A DNA stretch of 64,000 nucleotides from Pleodorina starrii. Its lineage: Eukaryota; Chlorophyta; Chlorophyceae; Chlamydomonadales; Volvocaceae. Below are positions 10,201 to 23,150 of this stretch, piece after piece. The position numbers were made by a program, and so were the translations under genes. The stretch spans positions 2,160,501 through 2,224,500 of the forward strand of contig BRXU01000011.1 in assembly GCA_030267565.1 (NCBI GenBank). Direction: 5' to 3'. The notes under the pieces were generated by a model that did not search any database, was not told the origin of the DNA, and saw only the letters and a program-made list of their open reading frames with translations. Numbering within the stretch: the stretch's first letter is position 1; every line of letters starts with the position of its first letter.

Positions 10201-13200
10201 GAAGGCGCTCCTAACGGTACTGGACCGGCTGACGGAGCTGCGGCGGCGTACGGCAGAGGCGCTGGGGTACAGGTGCTGGGCGCATTTGGCGCTGCAGGGA
10301 GGGCCGGCGGCGAGCACAGGCGGCGGCGGCGTCGGCGGTTTGGGCGGCAGTGCGCTGGGGGGCCGCGAGGCGATTGTACGGATGCTGCGGGAGCTGGGCG
10401 CGGGACTGCTGCCGTACGGCGATAGGTGAGCCGCCGCCGGGCACTGAGGGGTCAAGTACGACAGGCTGAGGCGCTGAGAATTGACAGGGAAAGCGAACGA
10501 AGGGAAGCGAGGAGCAGCCTGTGGGAACTGTGTATGTGTGTGTGTGTGGTGAGGGGGTGTTGAGGGTGGGGGCGGGGGTCTGGCGGCGCGGCGAACTGGC
10601 TTCGTGTCTGTTCTGACGGGCTCCGAAACCCCATACACCGCCGATTGTCTGGGTCCACCGCAGAACCCAGTAGTACCATGATTTAATGAGTAGTGCTCAT
10701 AAGCCCAAAAGCCAGCGATTCCGTGCGTTCTACTTGAACATTGCCGCACGCAACCGCCTTCAACCGCCTTCCTAACCTCTCCCAACCGTCTGCCAACCGA
10801 CGTGGGTTTACCGAACCCGCAGTGAGCTGGAGGCGCTTCTGCGCGACGCCCGGCGGCTCAGCGGCAGCCGCTCCAGGGACGGCGGGCTGCCGCCGGGGGC
10901 CGATCCGCTGGATCCTTGGAATTTGCCGTACACGCTTCAGACCCTCGCGCAGGCCCGGGCGGCATCCCGGTACGACATCGGTTGGTCCGCCGGTTACACC
11001 GACTACTTCGCCCCAGTGGGGCTCCTGCAGGTAGGGTGAGGGGTGGGGACGTGGGGAGCAGGGGGGGAGGGCAGGAGGGATGGGGGGATGGGGAGGGCGC
11101 CTGCCAGCTGCTACCTGCCGGTACATGCGGCGTTGCGCAGGCTGGGCGCTGAACTGGACACGTGTGCCGTGTGCCCGTGTGCACGTGTATCTTGAGAGCC
11201 GACCCACCGACCCACAGGGCAGCGACACGCTGTGCCGCGCCCTCTTCGGCTTGGCGCTGGTGGGGCCGGTGCCGTTGGCTCCAGGGGAGGCGGCGGGATG
11301 GATCCTGGAGGATTTGTACGACACACCGGAGAGAAGCGCCCCCACGGGTGCCGCTGCGCAGCGTGGCGAGGCGGCGTCCCTGGAGGGCGGCGGCGGTGAC
11401 GTGGTGATGAAAGCTCGGGTGGTGTGCTGTCGTACGAATCAGGAGCTAGGGTGAGGGGGAGGCGGAGGCGCTCAAGGGGGGAAGGCCTGGCCGAGATGAG
11501 AGGCCTATCGAGGGGCGCCTACTAGCAGCGGTGGTTCCGGAGCTGCGGCGGGCCCTTGGTGTTTTGGACCTGAACCTGGGTTACCGAAGTTTGAAGCTCC
11601 CGACTTGACGGGTTGACGCCGCTTGTCCCATTGTCCCCTCCCACATTGTCTGCCTCGAACGCTGCTGCCGAGCTGCCTCCGTCCTCTCCTTCCGCACCCC
11701 TAAGCCCTTCGGTTTTCCTTCGCTGCGGTTCGCCATCTTTTGCCCCTCCCCCATCAGAGTGGTGTATGTCCATCTGCACGGGAGGCTGTCCGAGTACCCT
11801 TTCACCACCCTCCTGCGCCACGGACCCATGGGTCGGTCCCAGCTCGGCGAGCATGACATCTCAGAACCTCCACGCGGCGGCGACGGCGTAGCCGAGACCC
11901 AATTCGAATCACCGCCAGTCGTACTGGTACGGCTGCCGTATAGACCAGATCCGCGGTCCGAATGCGGAGGGCCGGAGAGTCCGTACTTTTTGAAGGTGCG
12001 TGCGCCACCATCGTTGCCCAGAGGGTTTGTGTGGAGGGGAGGAGGCCCTTAGCTCTCAGCGCTCTCCGCTACCATCTCTCAGCTAGAGGGTAAGCGGTGG
12101 GGGCGGTGATAGGCGGATCACGTGACACCCGGGCCTTACGTTTCCGACAGTCGGTCACTGCCTGAAACGTCCCGACGTGGACGGCGCTGATGTGGATGAT
12201 GGGGGAGCGGGGGAGCGGGCCCTCCCCAGCACCTTCGGTCCACAACTCCCTCCGCCCCCCCCCCCTCCCCCCTCCACCTCGGCCCCGGCCTCACCCCGCC
12301 TCGCCCCGCCCCGCCTTCTCTGGCCCCAAACCCCCTTAACCTCCCACCTCGCCGCTCAAGCCCCAAAATTTAAAAGCTTTGACCCCAAGAAATGGAGCTT
12401 AACCGTAACCTTCCACCTCCAACCACCAACCTCCAACCTCCAACCTCCAACCACCAACCCGCCCTCAGGCCTGGCTCCACGAGCTGGGTCACGCTCTCCA
12501 CCACATCGCCTCCGCAGCGGCCTGCAGCGCAACCACCGCCTCGCACCTGCTGCCACCCGCCACCGCCACCGCCACCTTCCCTACCTGCCACCCACCGCCT
12601 CCGCCTCCTCCCCGGCCAACAAGCACAACCCACACCAGCACTGCCAACGGCGGCGCTGGAAACGGCGGCGCTGCCGCCGCCGCCGCCGCCGCAGTGAACG
12701 GACCTCCTGGCGGCGGCGGCGGCCACGCCGCCGCCGCGACGACCCCCGCCGCCGCCAGCGGCGACAGGAGGTCGTTGTTGGCGCTGCTTAGCGGCGCCAG
12801 TTGCCCCCTCGATGTGCGCGAGGTGCCCTCTCACTTGATGGAGCACGTGCTAAGGGAGCCGGGCTGTGTGGTGCTGCTGTCGAGACACGGCCGACTGGAC
12901 TGCCCGCTGCCGCAGCGCGACTGCGCAAGGTGGGGCGTGTGTTGTGTGTGTTGCGTTTGTATGTGGGTGCATATGCGCTTGTGTGTGCGTGCGCGCGCGT
13001 GTGTTTGCATGTGTGTTTTTGTGCGTGCGTGCGTGCGTGTGTATAGCGGTCCAACGCTTCCGAGCTTCGACTGCCTGCCTCCCTGCCCGCCAGCCCGCAT
13101 TGGGGCGGTCACCGCACACCGCATCCGGGCCCGCGCCCCGCCCCCCCCCCCCGCACAGGCTGGTGGCGCTGCTCGCCAGCTGCTTCACATCCACCGTTGG

Positions 13201-14770
13201 GGAGCTGCAGGTGGGTGCTGGGAGGCGGGGTGCTGGGGGCGGGGTGCTGGGGGCGAGGTGCTGGGGGCGAGGTGGGTTGCCGAATGCAATGCGAGTTGGA
13301 GCACTGGGGCGGGACCCAGGCCGGGGGGCCGTCTTTCATGTTTGCGCTTCCCTCGCGCTTCCTTCACCCGCTCCCTCCTACCCGCTTTCTTTCCGCCCTC
13401 CCCCACCCGCCGCTCTTTCCCGGCTCCTCGGCCCCCTCAGCGCCTCGTCGCGGCGGCACTGGCGGACCAGCTCATGCACGGCCCCCGACCGGCGCCGCCG
13501 CCGCAGGGTATCATCATCCCTCCTGGCGCCGACTCGCCTCCTCCTCCTCCTCCCTCGCATCTAGCGCCTCTTGCAGCCGCCGCGACCCCCGCACCAGCCG
13601 ACCAAGACGCCGCTGCCGCTGCCGCCGCTGCCGCCGCTGCGCCGACCGGCGCACCGCCGACCCGCGGGTCGCTTGGCCACCTCATCACCCCCCACCCACC
13701 ACCCACCTCCACTATCCGACCCCACGATGGGGCTGATGACGACGGCTTGGCCAGCGAATGGCAGCCAGCGGGTGGCTGGGCGCTGCAGGCCCACCTAGCC
13801 GCCCACGGGGCCATGTGCTCCCTCAGCGCCCACCACCAGCGGCTGGAGCAGCAGCTGGCTGCGCCAGGTCCAGAAGCCGCCGCCGCCGCCGCCGCCACAG
13901 CCGGCCTCCTGGATGGCCCTGCGGCGGCCGTCGGCACGCGCGCCACTGACCCATGGGTCACCCATGACGGACTTGCGCCTCCGCCTCCGCCTCCGCCGCT
14001 GCCGCTGCCTCCGCTGCTGGTGGCGGGTCCAGACGTGCTTCACCATCTGGAGGCCCCGGCGGTGCTGGGCGGCGCGCAGTACGTGTACGTGGCCAGTCGC
14101 CTGTTCGCGGCGGCGGTGTGGCGAGAGCACCTGCAGGTGTGAATGGGCGGGTTGGGGGCTTTAGGGGGCTGGGGCGGGTGGGAGCTGTAGCGGGAGCACC
14201 CCCTCGGGCTGTAGAAACCCTGTTAACTGCAATGCACTGCACAAGACCCAGAACAGCCCAACGCATGTTCTGTACGAGCGCTGGCGCCGGTTCGGATCTG
14301 ACGCCCGTCCTTCCCGCCCTGTCCCTCCTGCGTTTGTCAGTCTTCCCCGACGGTCCTCCCCCTCTCTGTGTGTGTCTCTCTTTCTCTGTTGTTCACTTGG
14401 TGTGTGACAACAGGACCACCTGCCGAGCGGCTTTCTCGGATCCGGTTTCGGAGCCAGCTGGGGCGGTGCGGACGCAGCTGCGGTGCTGCGGGAATCTGAG
14501 CGTACGGCGAGCAGCGAAACGGCGGGCGGCGAAACGGCGGGCGGGTGGCTGGTGCGGCGGCGGCTACTAGAGGCGGGCGCGCACACGCCGGGCATCGAGG
14601 TCCTGAGGTCGCTGCTGGGTCGCGACGCGTTCGTGCGAGTGCCGTACTGCGGCGGCGAGGCGGCAGGGGGCGCCACCGGAGCGGATGGAGCCGGCGGCGG
14701 GGAGGCGGGCCAGTGCTGGGTGCCGGACCTCGGAGCCGATGTGTTCCAAGACGTCGACCTGTTGGGATGA
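7240..14770 (+). CDS. MIP: Mitochondrial intermediate peptidase-like M3 metallopeptidase
   Basis: Predicted zinc oligopeptidase that trims presequences of imported mitochondrial proteins. Eleven exons with continuous phase: 7240-7686, 7916-8018, 8328-9850, 10199-10425, 10823-11030, 11218-11450, 11758-11995, 12469-12929, 13159-13210, 13441-14136, 14414-14770; about 1514 aa, twice the usual 700-800. The zinc motif HELGH lies at about residues 997-1001 and the probable third ligand, Glu in REVPS, near 1110. Other M3/MIP-like stretches are VSLTPELSGRLL, LTELRRRTAEALGY and SHLMEHVL. The excess length is low-complexity: a His-Gln run (8945-9066), Ala/Gly/Pro tracts, and about 85 residues between the zinc ligands. 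The N-terminus (Arg/Ser/Ala-rich) could be a mitochondrial presequence; ATG 7258 is an alternative start. Exon 1 and the 11996-12468 interval are the least certain parts. Confidence 0.8.
8019..8084 (+). repeat. 33-bp tandem duplication covering a splice donor
   Basis: The first 33 bases of intron 2 of the peptidase gene (8019-8051, starting GTGCGTGCGG) are repeated exactly at 8052-8084, so the donor GTGCGT occurs twice in the same phase. Use of the second donor would add 11 in-frame residues. Confidence 0.9.
8945..9066 (+). repeat. Coding CAT-CAA/CAT-CAG repeat (His-Gln tract)
   Basis: A hexanucleotide repeat in exon 3 of the M3 peptidase encodes an alternating His-Gln tract that ends in a short poly-Gln run. 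It is in frame and has no counterpart in typical family members, so it is probably a length-variable spacer. Confidence 0.9.
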
Positions 14771-15740
14771 CGTCCGTGAGCTTCGCAAGCGGCGACATTC
14801 AATCCTTCGCCGTGAGGGGGAGCTGCGGGGCGGAGCCTGTGTGTATTTCATTTCTGTTCGCTTCGTTTCGTTTCGTTTCGGTGGCACTCGCGTGGCTGCT
14901 CACGTGCTCACGTGGAAACAGTTGATTTGCGGTACGGTTGGGTTGGGTTGGGGTGGGGTGGGGTGCGAACGGTTGGGTTGGTGGGGGTGTACAGCGTCGA
15001 TGTCCGGGTGATCCCCACGGGTCGAGTGTGGTGGGTTTTAATTCGGGCAGAAAGGTGATTCTGATTTCGAGTGGAGAAAAGCTTACGAATGAAACGTGTT
15101 GCGGTGGGCTCTTGTGGGACAAGCATGATCCCTTGCGCTCCGATACTTAGGGTCAGACCGGGAGCGGTCGCAGTCGGTCGTCGGTGTCGTACGTGTAGCT
15201 AGGGACGTGCCGCTGCTGCCCCTGGTCAGGCCCGGCCGTGGTAACCCCGGCCGTGTTTTGGCAGGTGCGTGCTCGTCCATGGAGGTCTGTGATGCGCTGA
15301 GGCCTCCTGGATCCGCCTGCAGCCCGAACGTGTGTCACGTACCCCGTGTACAAGTAGTACTGTTCTCGCACGTTACACATGCTAAGCGACCTTCCAGCAG
15401 CGTATGGGTGAGCAACGGGCACGTAATTGGGGTGAGGAATGGGACGGCCCGCCCAGGCCCGCCCAGGCCCGCCTGGGCCCGCCTGGGGCCGCTCTGTGCC
15501 CGCTTGGCAACTGAAAGGCCAAACGAACGCCCATGCGCGGTCGAACGCATGCATGCTATGTCACTGAAGGTGCCAAGTGACCCAACCGTGTGGCCGCTGT
15601 GAGTTAAACAGGTGATCGACATGTCTCGGAAGGCCGTTTTTGCCTGACCGCCGTACATGGTACGGTAGCGACCGCGGGCAATCGGGCAGGTAACATCACA
15701 TTATAACTCTCTCGCTTCGGATGTTTTACCATAATTGAAA
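14771..15740. other. Intergenic region between peptidase and MAP kinase genes
   Basis: No convincing exon was found in these 970 bp. They hold a short TTTCG run (14862-14880), a G/T-rich stretch (14936-14990) and a GC-rich imperfect inverted repeat of GCCCGCC/GGGCGGG words at about 15440-15495. The region presumably contains the 3' UTR of the upstream gene and the promoter and 5' UTR of the kinase. No TGTAA signal was seen. Confidence 0.5.
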
Positions 15741-17856
<2,116 letters not shown>

Positions 17857-18179
17857 CAGGCGCGCAAGCTGTGCGGATTATCAGTCCTAGCATGTGTAGC
17901 GTGATGCCGATGGTGCCATGGCATGGTCTCTGTTCGAATAGGCCGAAAAGGCCATATGATGATTCAAGAGTCTGGACAGGCTAGCAAAGCACACTGCCGG
18001 TTGCAAAGGCCGCTGGCAGGGGTTGCGACAAAACCGTCTCGAATGCGTTCAACACTCATGACGTGACTCTGAGCTCTCCGGGGCTCTCTAGGCTCTCTCG
18101 TTTGCACTGTGGATAGTGCACATACGTAACCGCTCCACATGACAATCACGCGCAATTGGTGATCATGATGGTTCGCCAT
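17857..18179. other. Convergent 3' intergenic spacer (MAPK / PPL1)
   Basis: These 323 bp lie between two stop codons of opposing genes. No exon is seen. No TGTAA signal for either strand was found inside the spacer; the nearest candidates lie in the opposite gene (18394 on +, 17795 on -). Confidence 0.6.
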
Positions 18180-19856
18180 TTAGTTCAGGAGCTGGAACGA
18201 CCGGACGGTCGTCGTGAGTTTCTCCTTCATCTTGTCCCAGCGCCGCTCGTTGGCACCGGTGGTCAACGTGTAAAAGGTCCCTGAAATGAAATCGAAGGAC
18301 ATAGTGGCATTACTAGCGTCCAGCGGCAAGGTTCGTGAAGTGGCGAGCTTGTGCGTGCCCACTCAATTAGCGGTTTTAGTAGTACTGGCGGCATGTAATA
18401 CGGAAGATAGTACGGACGGTAGCTGGCGCGGGCTTACCGTTGTTGCAGGCCACCACAGCCAGCTGGTGGCGCGTGTAACGCGGGTTGGCGGCCGTGAACT
18501 CAATTTCGTAGTAGTTGTGCCCCTTCAGCTCGCGCTACAAGGGACGGACATATGGGGCCGGGCGATCAGGCATGTAACAGCCAACTTGAGAACCATCAAT
18601 GGTGCTCACAGCCAGGCTTGCCAACTGCGTGCCAGGTGACTGTTAGTAAGCCCTTTGCAAGGTCGCTGCGGAACCTGTCCAGGCCGTGGCCGAGGCGCCG
18701 CCAAGAGGAGGTACCGAATGCTGCCTGCAGGTGCGGCATCGACCCACGGCTACCAGCGCAGCCTAACGCTGCCCGGCGCTCAACAGGCCACGCAGGCGCC
18801 GAGCCAGCCCAGACCTTCTGTGTCTTGCCCTGCCATCGGTGCATACGGAAAGGCACGAGTGCAAGTCGGTTGGCCAGGGTGGCTTACCTGGTTCGTGCCA
18901 ATGACCTTGACGTCCGTGCCTGGAGCGGTCAACACGTCCTTCGCCAGAGTCTCCGCGACCTGCGGGCGAGCACGGCGTGTCAGGCCCTTTCCTTCCACGT
19001 GCAGTGCTGAGGGACGGATGTGGAACGGCCATGTCATATCGTCCACAGGTCGTTTGATAAGCACACGATGTGTAGTGCCCCGCAAGCAGATGTAGACCCT
19101 GCGACCTCTCATCAACACCGCTTCCAAACGTGCCGTACAGTGAACGCTTGGAGAATGTCCCATGGTCGCCTGCACAGCATCCGCTGCATCCCCGCCCGTC
19201 CTGTCGCCGGATGTCATAGGTTGCTTTCTTCCACCATCTATCCCCTCCGCATAGATGCGCAGGACTCCATGCCGCAGAGGTCAGAGGCGCTCTCACCGTC
19301 TGCAGGTCGCCGAACTCCGTGATGTCATTCTTATCCGTAGCGGTGAGCGTCACGCTCACGCTCTCCAGCGGCTCAACCACGTCCTTGTACACAACATCCG
19401 CCCCCTTCACGGCGACCTCCTGCCACCCGAACGGGTACAGGAACTTGTACGCGTCCTGCAGGTCCTCCACCGGGTTGAAGCCCTTGGGAGCTGCACGGCA
19501 CGATGGGTTACCGGGGCGCAACATGCGCGTAAGTTTTCACGGGGGTGATCCAATCCCAGCGTTCCATGTGCCCAGATCGCTTACCCTTGGCAGCGAACGC
19601 TGGAGACGCGGACAGGAGCACAGCTGCAGATGCAGCCTGCAAGAGCTCCCGACGCCCGATTTCGCCTGCGCGAGGCACCGCGTAGAGCGCGATTGACGAA
19701 TCGGTTTGTTTTAGCGATAAGCAAACGAAGAGCGCGCTGCTCACCAGCAGTCGCGTGGCACTGGACTACGCGCCCGGACTTGGGCAGCGACCGCAGGCTG
19801 CCAAAAGCACGAGTCGGTGCCTGAAAGAGATTTATTTGAGTGTGAAGTGTAATCAT
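18180..19856 (-). CDS. PPL1: PsbP-like thylakoid lumen protein (PPL1 type)
   Basis: Lumenal protein of the PsbP family; PPL1 in plants is linked to repair of photosystem II. Six exons, transcription order 19856-19745, 19665-19585, 19490-19297, 18959-18888, 18534-18438, 18280-18180, give 218 aa. The N-terminus resembles a chloroplast transit peptide, followed by a lumenal targeting signal with twin arginines (GRRELLQAAS, then an Ala-rich core ending SPAFA), suggesting Tat export. The mature part has APKGFNPVEDLQDAYKFLYP, PFGWQEV, VYKDVVEPLESVSV, and the C-terminal FYTLTTGANERRWDKM, which match PPL1 more closely than PsbP itself. All splice phases agree. It converges with the MAPK gene. Confidence 0.88.
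18394..18398 (+). promoter_or_regulatory. TGTAA poly(A) signal candidate for the MAPK gene
   Basis: First plus-strand TGTAA after the MAPK stop (538 nt downstream). It lies in an intron of PPL1 on the other strand. Confidence 0.3.
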
Positions 19857-21348
19857 GGACGGTGAAGGGTGCGGGCTGTGTCACGATGTCTATTACCTGG
19901 CGAGTGGAGCAGGAAGCCTTCAACGCCATGATCGCTATGTGAACGTTTGAGCTGACACAACGACTTCGCCTCAACACACAATGTTTGGCGATGAGTCGGC
20001 AAGTATAGAGCCATCTTGGCTCCGAAACCTCCACCATGTCTGGACCGAATTTTCTTGCTACATTGATAGTTGCATCTTGGTAGCAATACGAGCCGCTATG
20101 AAGGAAAATGTCAACAATTTTGTATAGTATGCAGTGTCAGTCGCTGGTTGGTGGCGAATGGAGGACTCCACTGTCGCCAGGCCACCAGAATGCAAAGCCC
20201 GATTGCACCGAAATGGCATTCTCGCCGGGTCTTCCATGTTTAGATATGATACATCCGCCAGCAATAAATCTGCTGAGTGAAGAACTGGAAAGGCTGCAGC
20301 AACCGTAGGCTACAAACTGGCAGCTGTCCTCGGAAGGCACCCCGGGCGCCCGCAGATACGGACAGCATCTCCCTTCAGGCCCCCGAACGACACCGATCAA
20401 CGTGATTACAGGCATGCTCGCGCATCGGCGGGCGAGCCCGCGCCGAGCGCGGCGAGTTCCGGCAGCCCAGGGGTATTTGCCTTCCTCGCGTCAGGTCGCA
20501 TTTCCTAAGAAGTCATATAAAAAGCATGGTCTTGTGATTGCGCCTGGCCTCCAATCGAGGTCTTGAGCTCTGCCCCACCACGCCGTAACCGTCCTTCTCA
20601 AACCATCCGCTACGTCAGGACCCCGGGGCTCGTGCTTTCTCAGCAGAGACAGTACTCCGGGCCTCAAGCATGCACAGGCATACACGGAATGACAGAAACC
20701 AAACACCATATATTATTGGTAGTTGACGAGACACATTCGAGAGCGCTGTCGCACTGCGGCTGGGCCGATGGCCTGGGTGGTCCAATAATAAGACTCTGCC
20801 GCCTAGCTGCAACATTTTGGCGCATACATAATCCTGCAAGGTATTGCAATAGCTCTCTGGACAGACCACACATCACGCATCCACTCTGAAACCTGCAGCA
20901 GCATCCGCCGAAGTGCGCACCGCGCGCAAGGTAACCATCGTGTTTGGCACACGTCCCGCGCCGGTTGTCTAATTGGGTGGTTGTTTACTGCGGCTTTCCT
21001 TGAGCCCAAACTGCGCGACGCCAAACTGCAAGCACGTGAGACAGCGAACCACGCGGGGCAAGGGTTCAGAGCGATGCAGGAATCAAGCGGGAATCGTCAG
21101 CTGTTGCATCTGGCAGGAGCTCGAAACCCGAGCCAAACCTTGCGATCTCTGGACACCTTATGCGGTATAAGCAACGGGCGCTTGCCTGGCATCGGCTCGT
21201 CGCGACGCCAACCTACTGATGCACAGCAGCCACGCACCCTAATTAATTAATTACAGAGGAGCTGGATAACAGCTACATAGTGCGATCGCACGACTCTGTG
21301 GGTCTAATGTTCAATAGAACATCTAGACCAGGCCACTAACCAAGCACC
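19857..21348. other. Intergenic region, upstream of PPL1 and downstream of the 21349-22648 gene
   Basis: About 1.5 kb of lower GC. Short open frames lack the GC3 bias of the neighbouring exons and show no splice-consistent assembly. It should contain the PPL1 promoter on one side and the 3' UTR of the minus-strand neighbour on the other (TGTAA at 21251-21255). Nothing else is recognised. Confidence 0.5.
21251..21255 (-). promoter_or_regulatory. TGTAA poly(A) signal
   Basis: Minus-strand TGTAA 94 nt past the stop codon at 21349, the usual placement for volvocine genes. It sits in a TTAA-rich tract. Confidence 0.6.
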
Positions 21349-22648
21349 CTAAGCCCCCCTTCCCGAACGGACCTGCTCGAGCGTGTGGCGGGAGCCGTAC
21401 ACCCGGCTGGTGGGCTCGAGCGACATGTCGTGAGTCCTGTACGGCAAGCCCACCGGCGCGAAACGCGGGAATTCTGGTTGCACGCACTAAATGGACTAAT
21501 GGAGTAACGGGTGCGCCGTGCAGCTCATCAAAAAACGCGCATTATGCCTTTCAAGGTGCTTGGCGCTGACCAGCGCTTCGATCAAACAACTGGGACCTGC
21601 CGCGCCGTGCCAGAACTTACCCAATGTAGTCCAGCCGCTGCGAGTGCGAGAAGAGGGTCGCTTGGAGGGCCGTCTTCGGGCGGCCTCCGTCGAGGCTCGC
21701 TGTGGCAAGGTATTCCCGCTCCTGTACAACAGGGAAATTGTGTTACCAGGTTATACAGTACAGTGTCTGTGTAGTCCGAATACCATTATGTGCAGGCCAC
21801 ACAGGCGAGCGCGGCGTACCTGCTCAACAGCCCGCTCCGCATCGCGCCCCACGAGCGGAATCTTCTTCTACAAAATCAAGGGATCGCGCGTTGTGAGCGG
21901 TGTCCATCCTTGCAGGAACGTGCGTCGTGCGGCGGGTTCAACCACAGCGGGGCGGCCGTACAGCAAGAAACGCTGCTTGGCAGGACTGTATGTAACCTCC
22001 ACTATTAGCTACATCAAACGACAACGGGAACGGGATGGACAAATAGTGGCCGCTGGGACTATGGACTGTGCCCCTGCTGTAGCGTGGACGTCTGTAAGCA
22101 GGTCCGGCCGCCCTTGCAACACCGCCGCGCACGCCGAGGCCTTCCGCTTGTCAGTTACCCGCCCTCTCGCCGGGAAATGCATTCGCGCTCACGGACATTG
22201 CCCGCCAACTCGCCTGTGCAAGTGTGTACTCTCCGCGATTTGCGAAGTACTTGACAGTCGCCCGCGCATGAGGCGCCTTCAACTGAGGGAAGGGAGGGGC
22301 AAGGGAGTAACCGGCCATCGAGCTCAAGCCTTAGCACAGCAGCAAAAGCTGATAATGCCTCAGCTCAACTCACGTGTTCAGGTGTCCCGACTTTCGCTAG
22401 GAAGCCCCACTCCTGTGAGAAGTTTTTTGCCGTCGACTGTTCGTGACTGGAGGTAGAAACGTTCAAACGGGGTAGACAGTAAAGTAGAGATAAAGCATTA
22501 TCGACTCGTGCGATTGCCTTAGAAAGTTAACAGTCAGATGTCCGAGCCAGGTATGAAGCCAGCGACGTCTGCCCACGTACCTGACCCTAATACGCCAGTT
22601 TTCCGCATCGGTAACTGCCATAGCATCTTGGCCATTCACGTTGGCCAT
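21349..22648 (-). CDS. Unrecognised small multi-exon gene
   Basis: I do not recognise the family. Exons assembled by phase: 22648-22586 (starts MANVNGQDAM), 22412-22374 (EWGFLAKVGTPEH), 22282-22159 (contains YTLAQASWRAMSVSANAF), 21867-21820 (KKIPLVGRDAERAVEQ), 21721-21621 (contains KTALQATLFSHSQRLDYIG), and 21436-21349 (contains DMSLEPTSRVYGSRHTLEQ), stop TAG. Exon 1 ends at a GTCAGG donor; a stronger GTACGT donor at 22580 breaks the frame. Between 22158 and 21868 at least one exon is unresolved: phase 1 must become phase 0. The assembled part gives about 154 residues, soluble, mildly basic, with no membrane segment. Frames on the plus strand here lack codon bias and are not supported. A structural role, for example in the flagellum, is possible but only a guess. 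Confidence 0.6.
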
Positions 22649-23150
22649 GGTTTACCGAATAAATGCCGCAGTAATGGAGTGCGTATTGGCCCTAGATAAC
22701 TGTGCCTAGTCGCCTGTTCCCCAATACAACACTGAAGAGCAATACTCTGCTAGGAGGATGTCTTTCTGCTTGCAAAATGCGGCCTTCGATAGTTACTATC
22801 GTTCTACGAAATGACCTTGCTCAATGCTTGCTGCCCCTTTAACCTGCATGTGAAATATTGTCGCTTTCCAGAATTATATTGACAAATGGACGCAACGGGG
22901 AAATATTTACTGTGTGGTTTCGGAGGGTATTCAAACAGTACGATCCAATGGTTCGTCGCGCGGAGGCCATGACAACTGAGGCCCGGGACCCCTAACGGGC
23001 ATGACAAAGAGCACCAGCTTGCTCGTATGTCGCTTCCGAACGTTCCCCATGATCCACATTTGGAAAAACCAAAACGCGGTCTGAGCGTCTGACCAAAAAG
23101 ATAAGGACGGCCTAAACCCACTGCAGCTTGGTTGCTTGTTATAGTAAGGC
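22649..23150. other. Bidirectional intergenic region
   Basis: 502 bp between two divergent start codons (22648 on -, 23151 on +). AT content is higher than in the flanking genes. No repeat or exon is seen; it should carry both promoters. Confidence 0.55.

Noticed and set aside
12062..12072. Possible 6-7 nt microexon (CTAGAG) before the HELGH exon
   Set aside because: It would encode Leu-Glu as in relatives, but only with an odd donor/acceptor combination; not supported without cDNA.
21518..22456. 312-residue plus-strand frame
   Set aside because: It lacks GC3 bias and overlaps minus-strand exons with clean splice sites and phase continuity.
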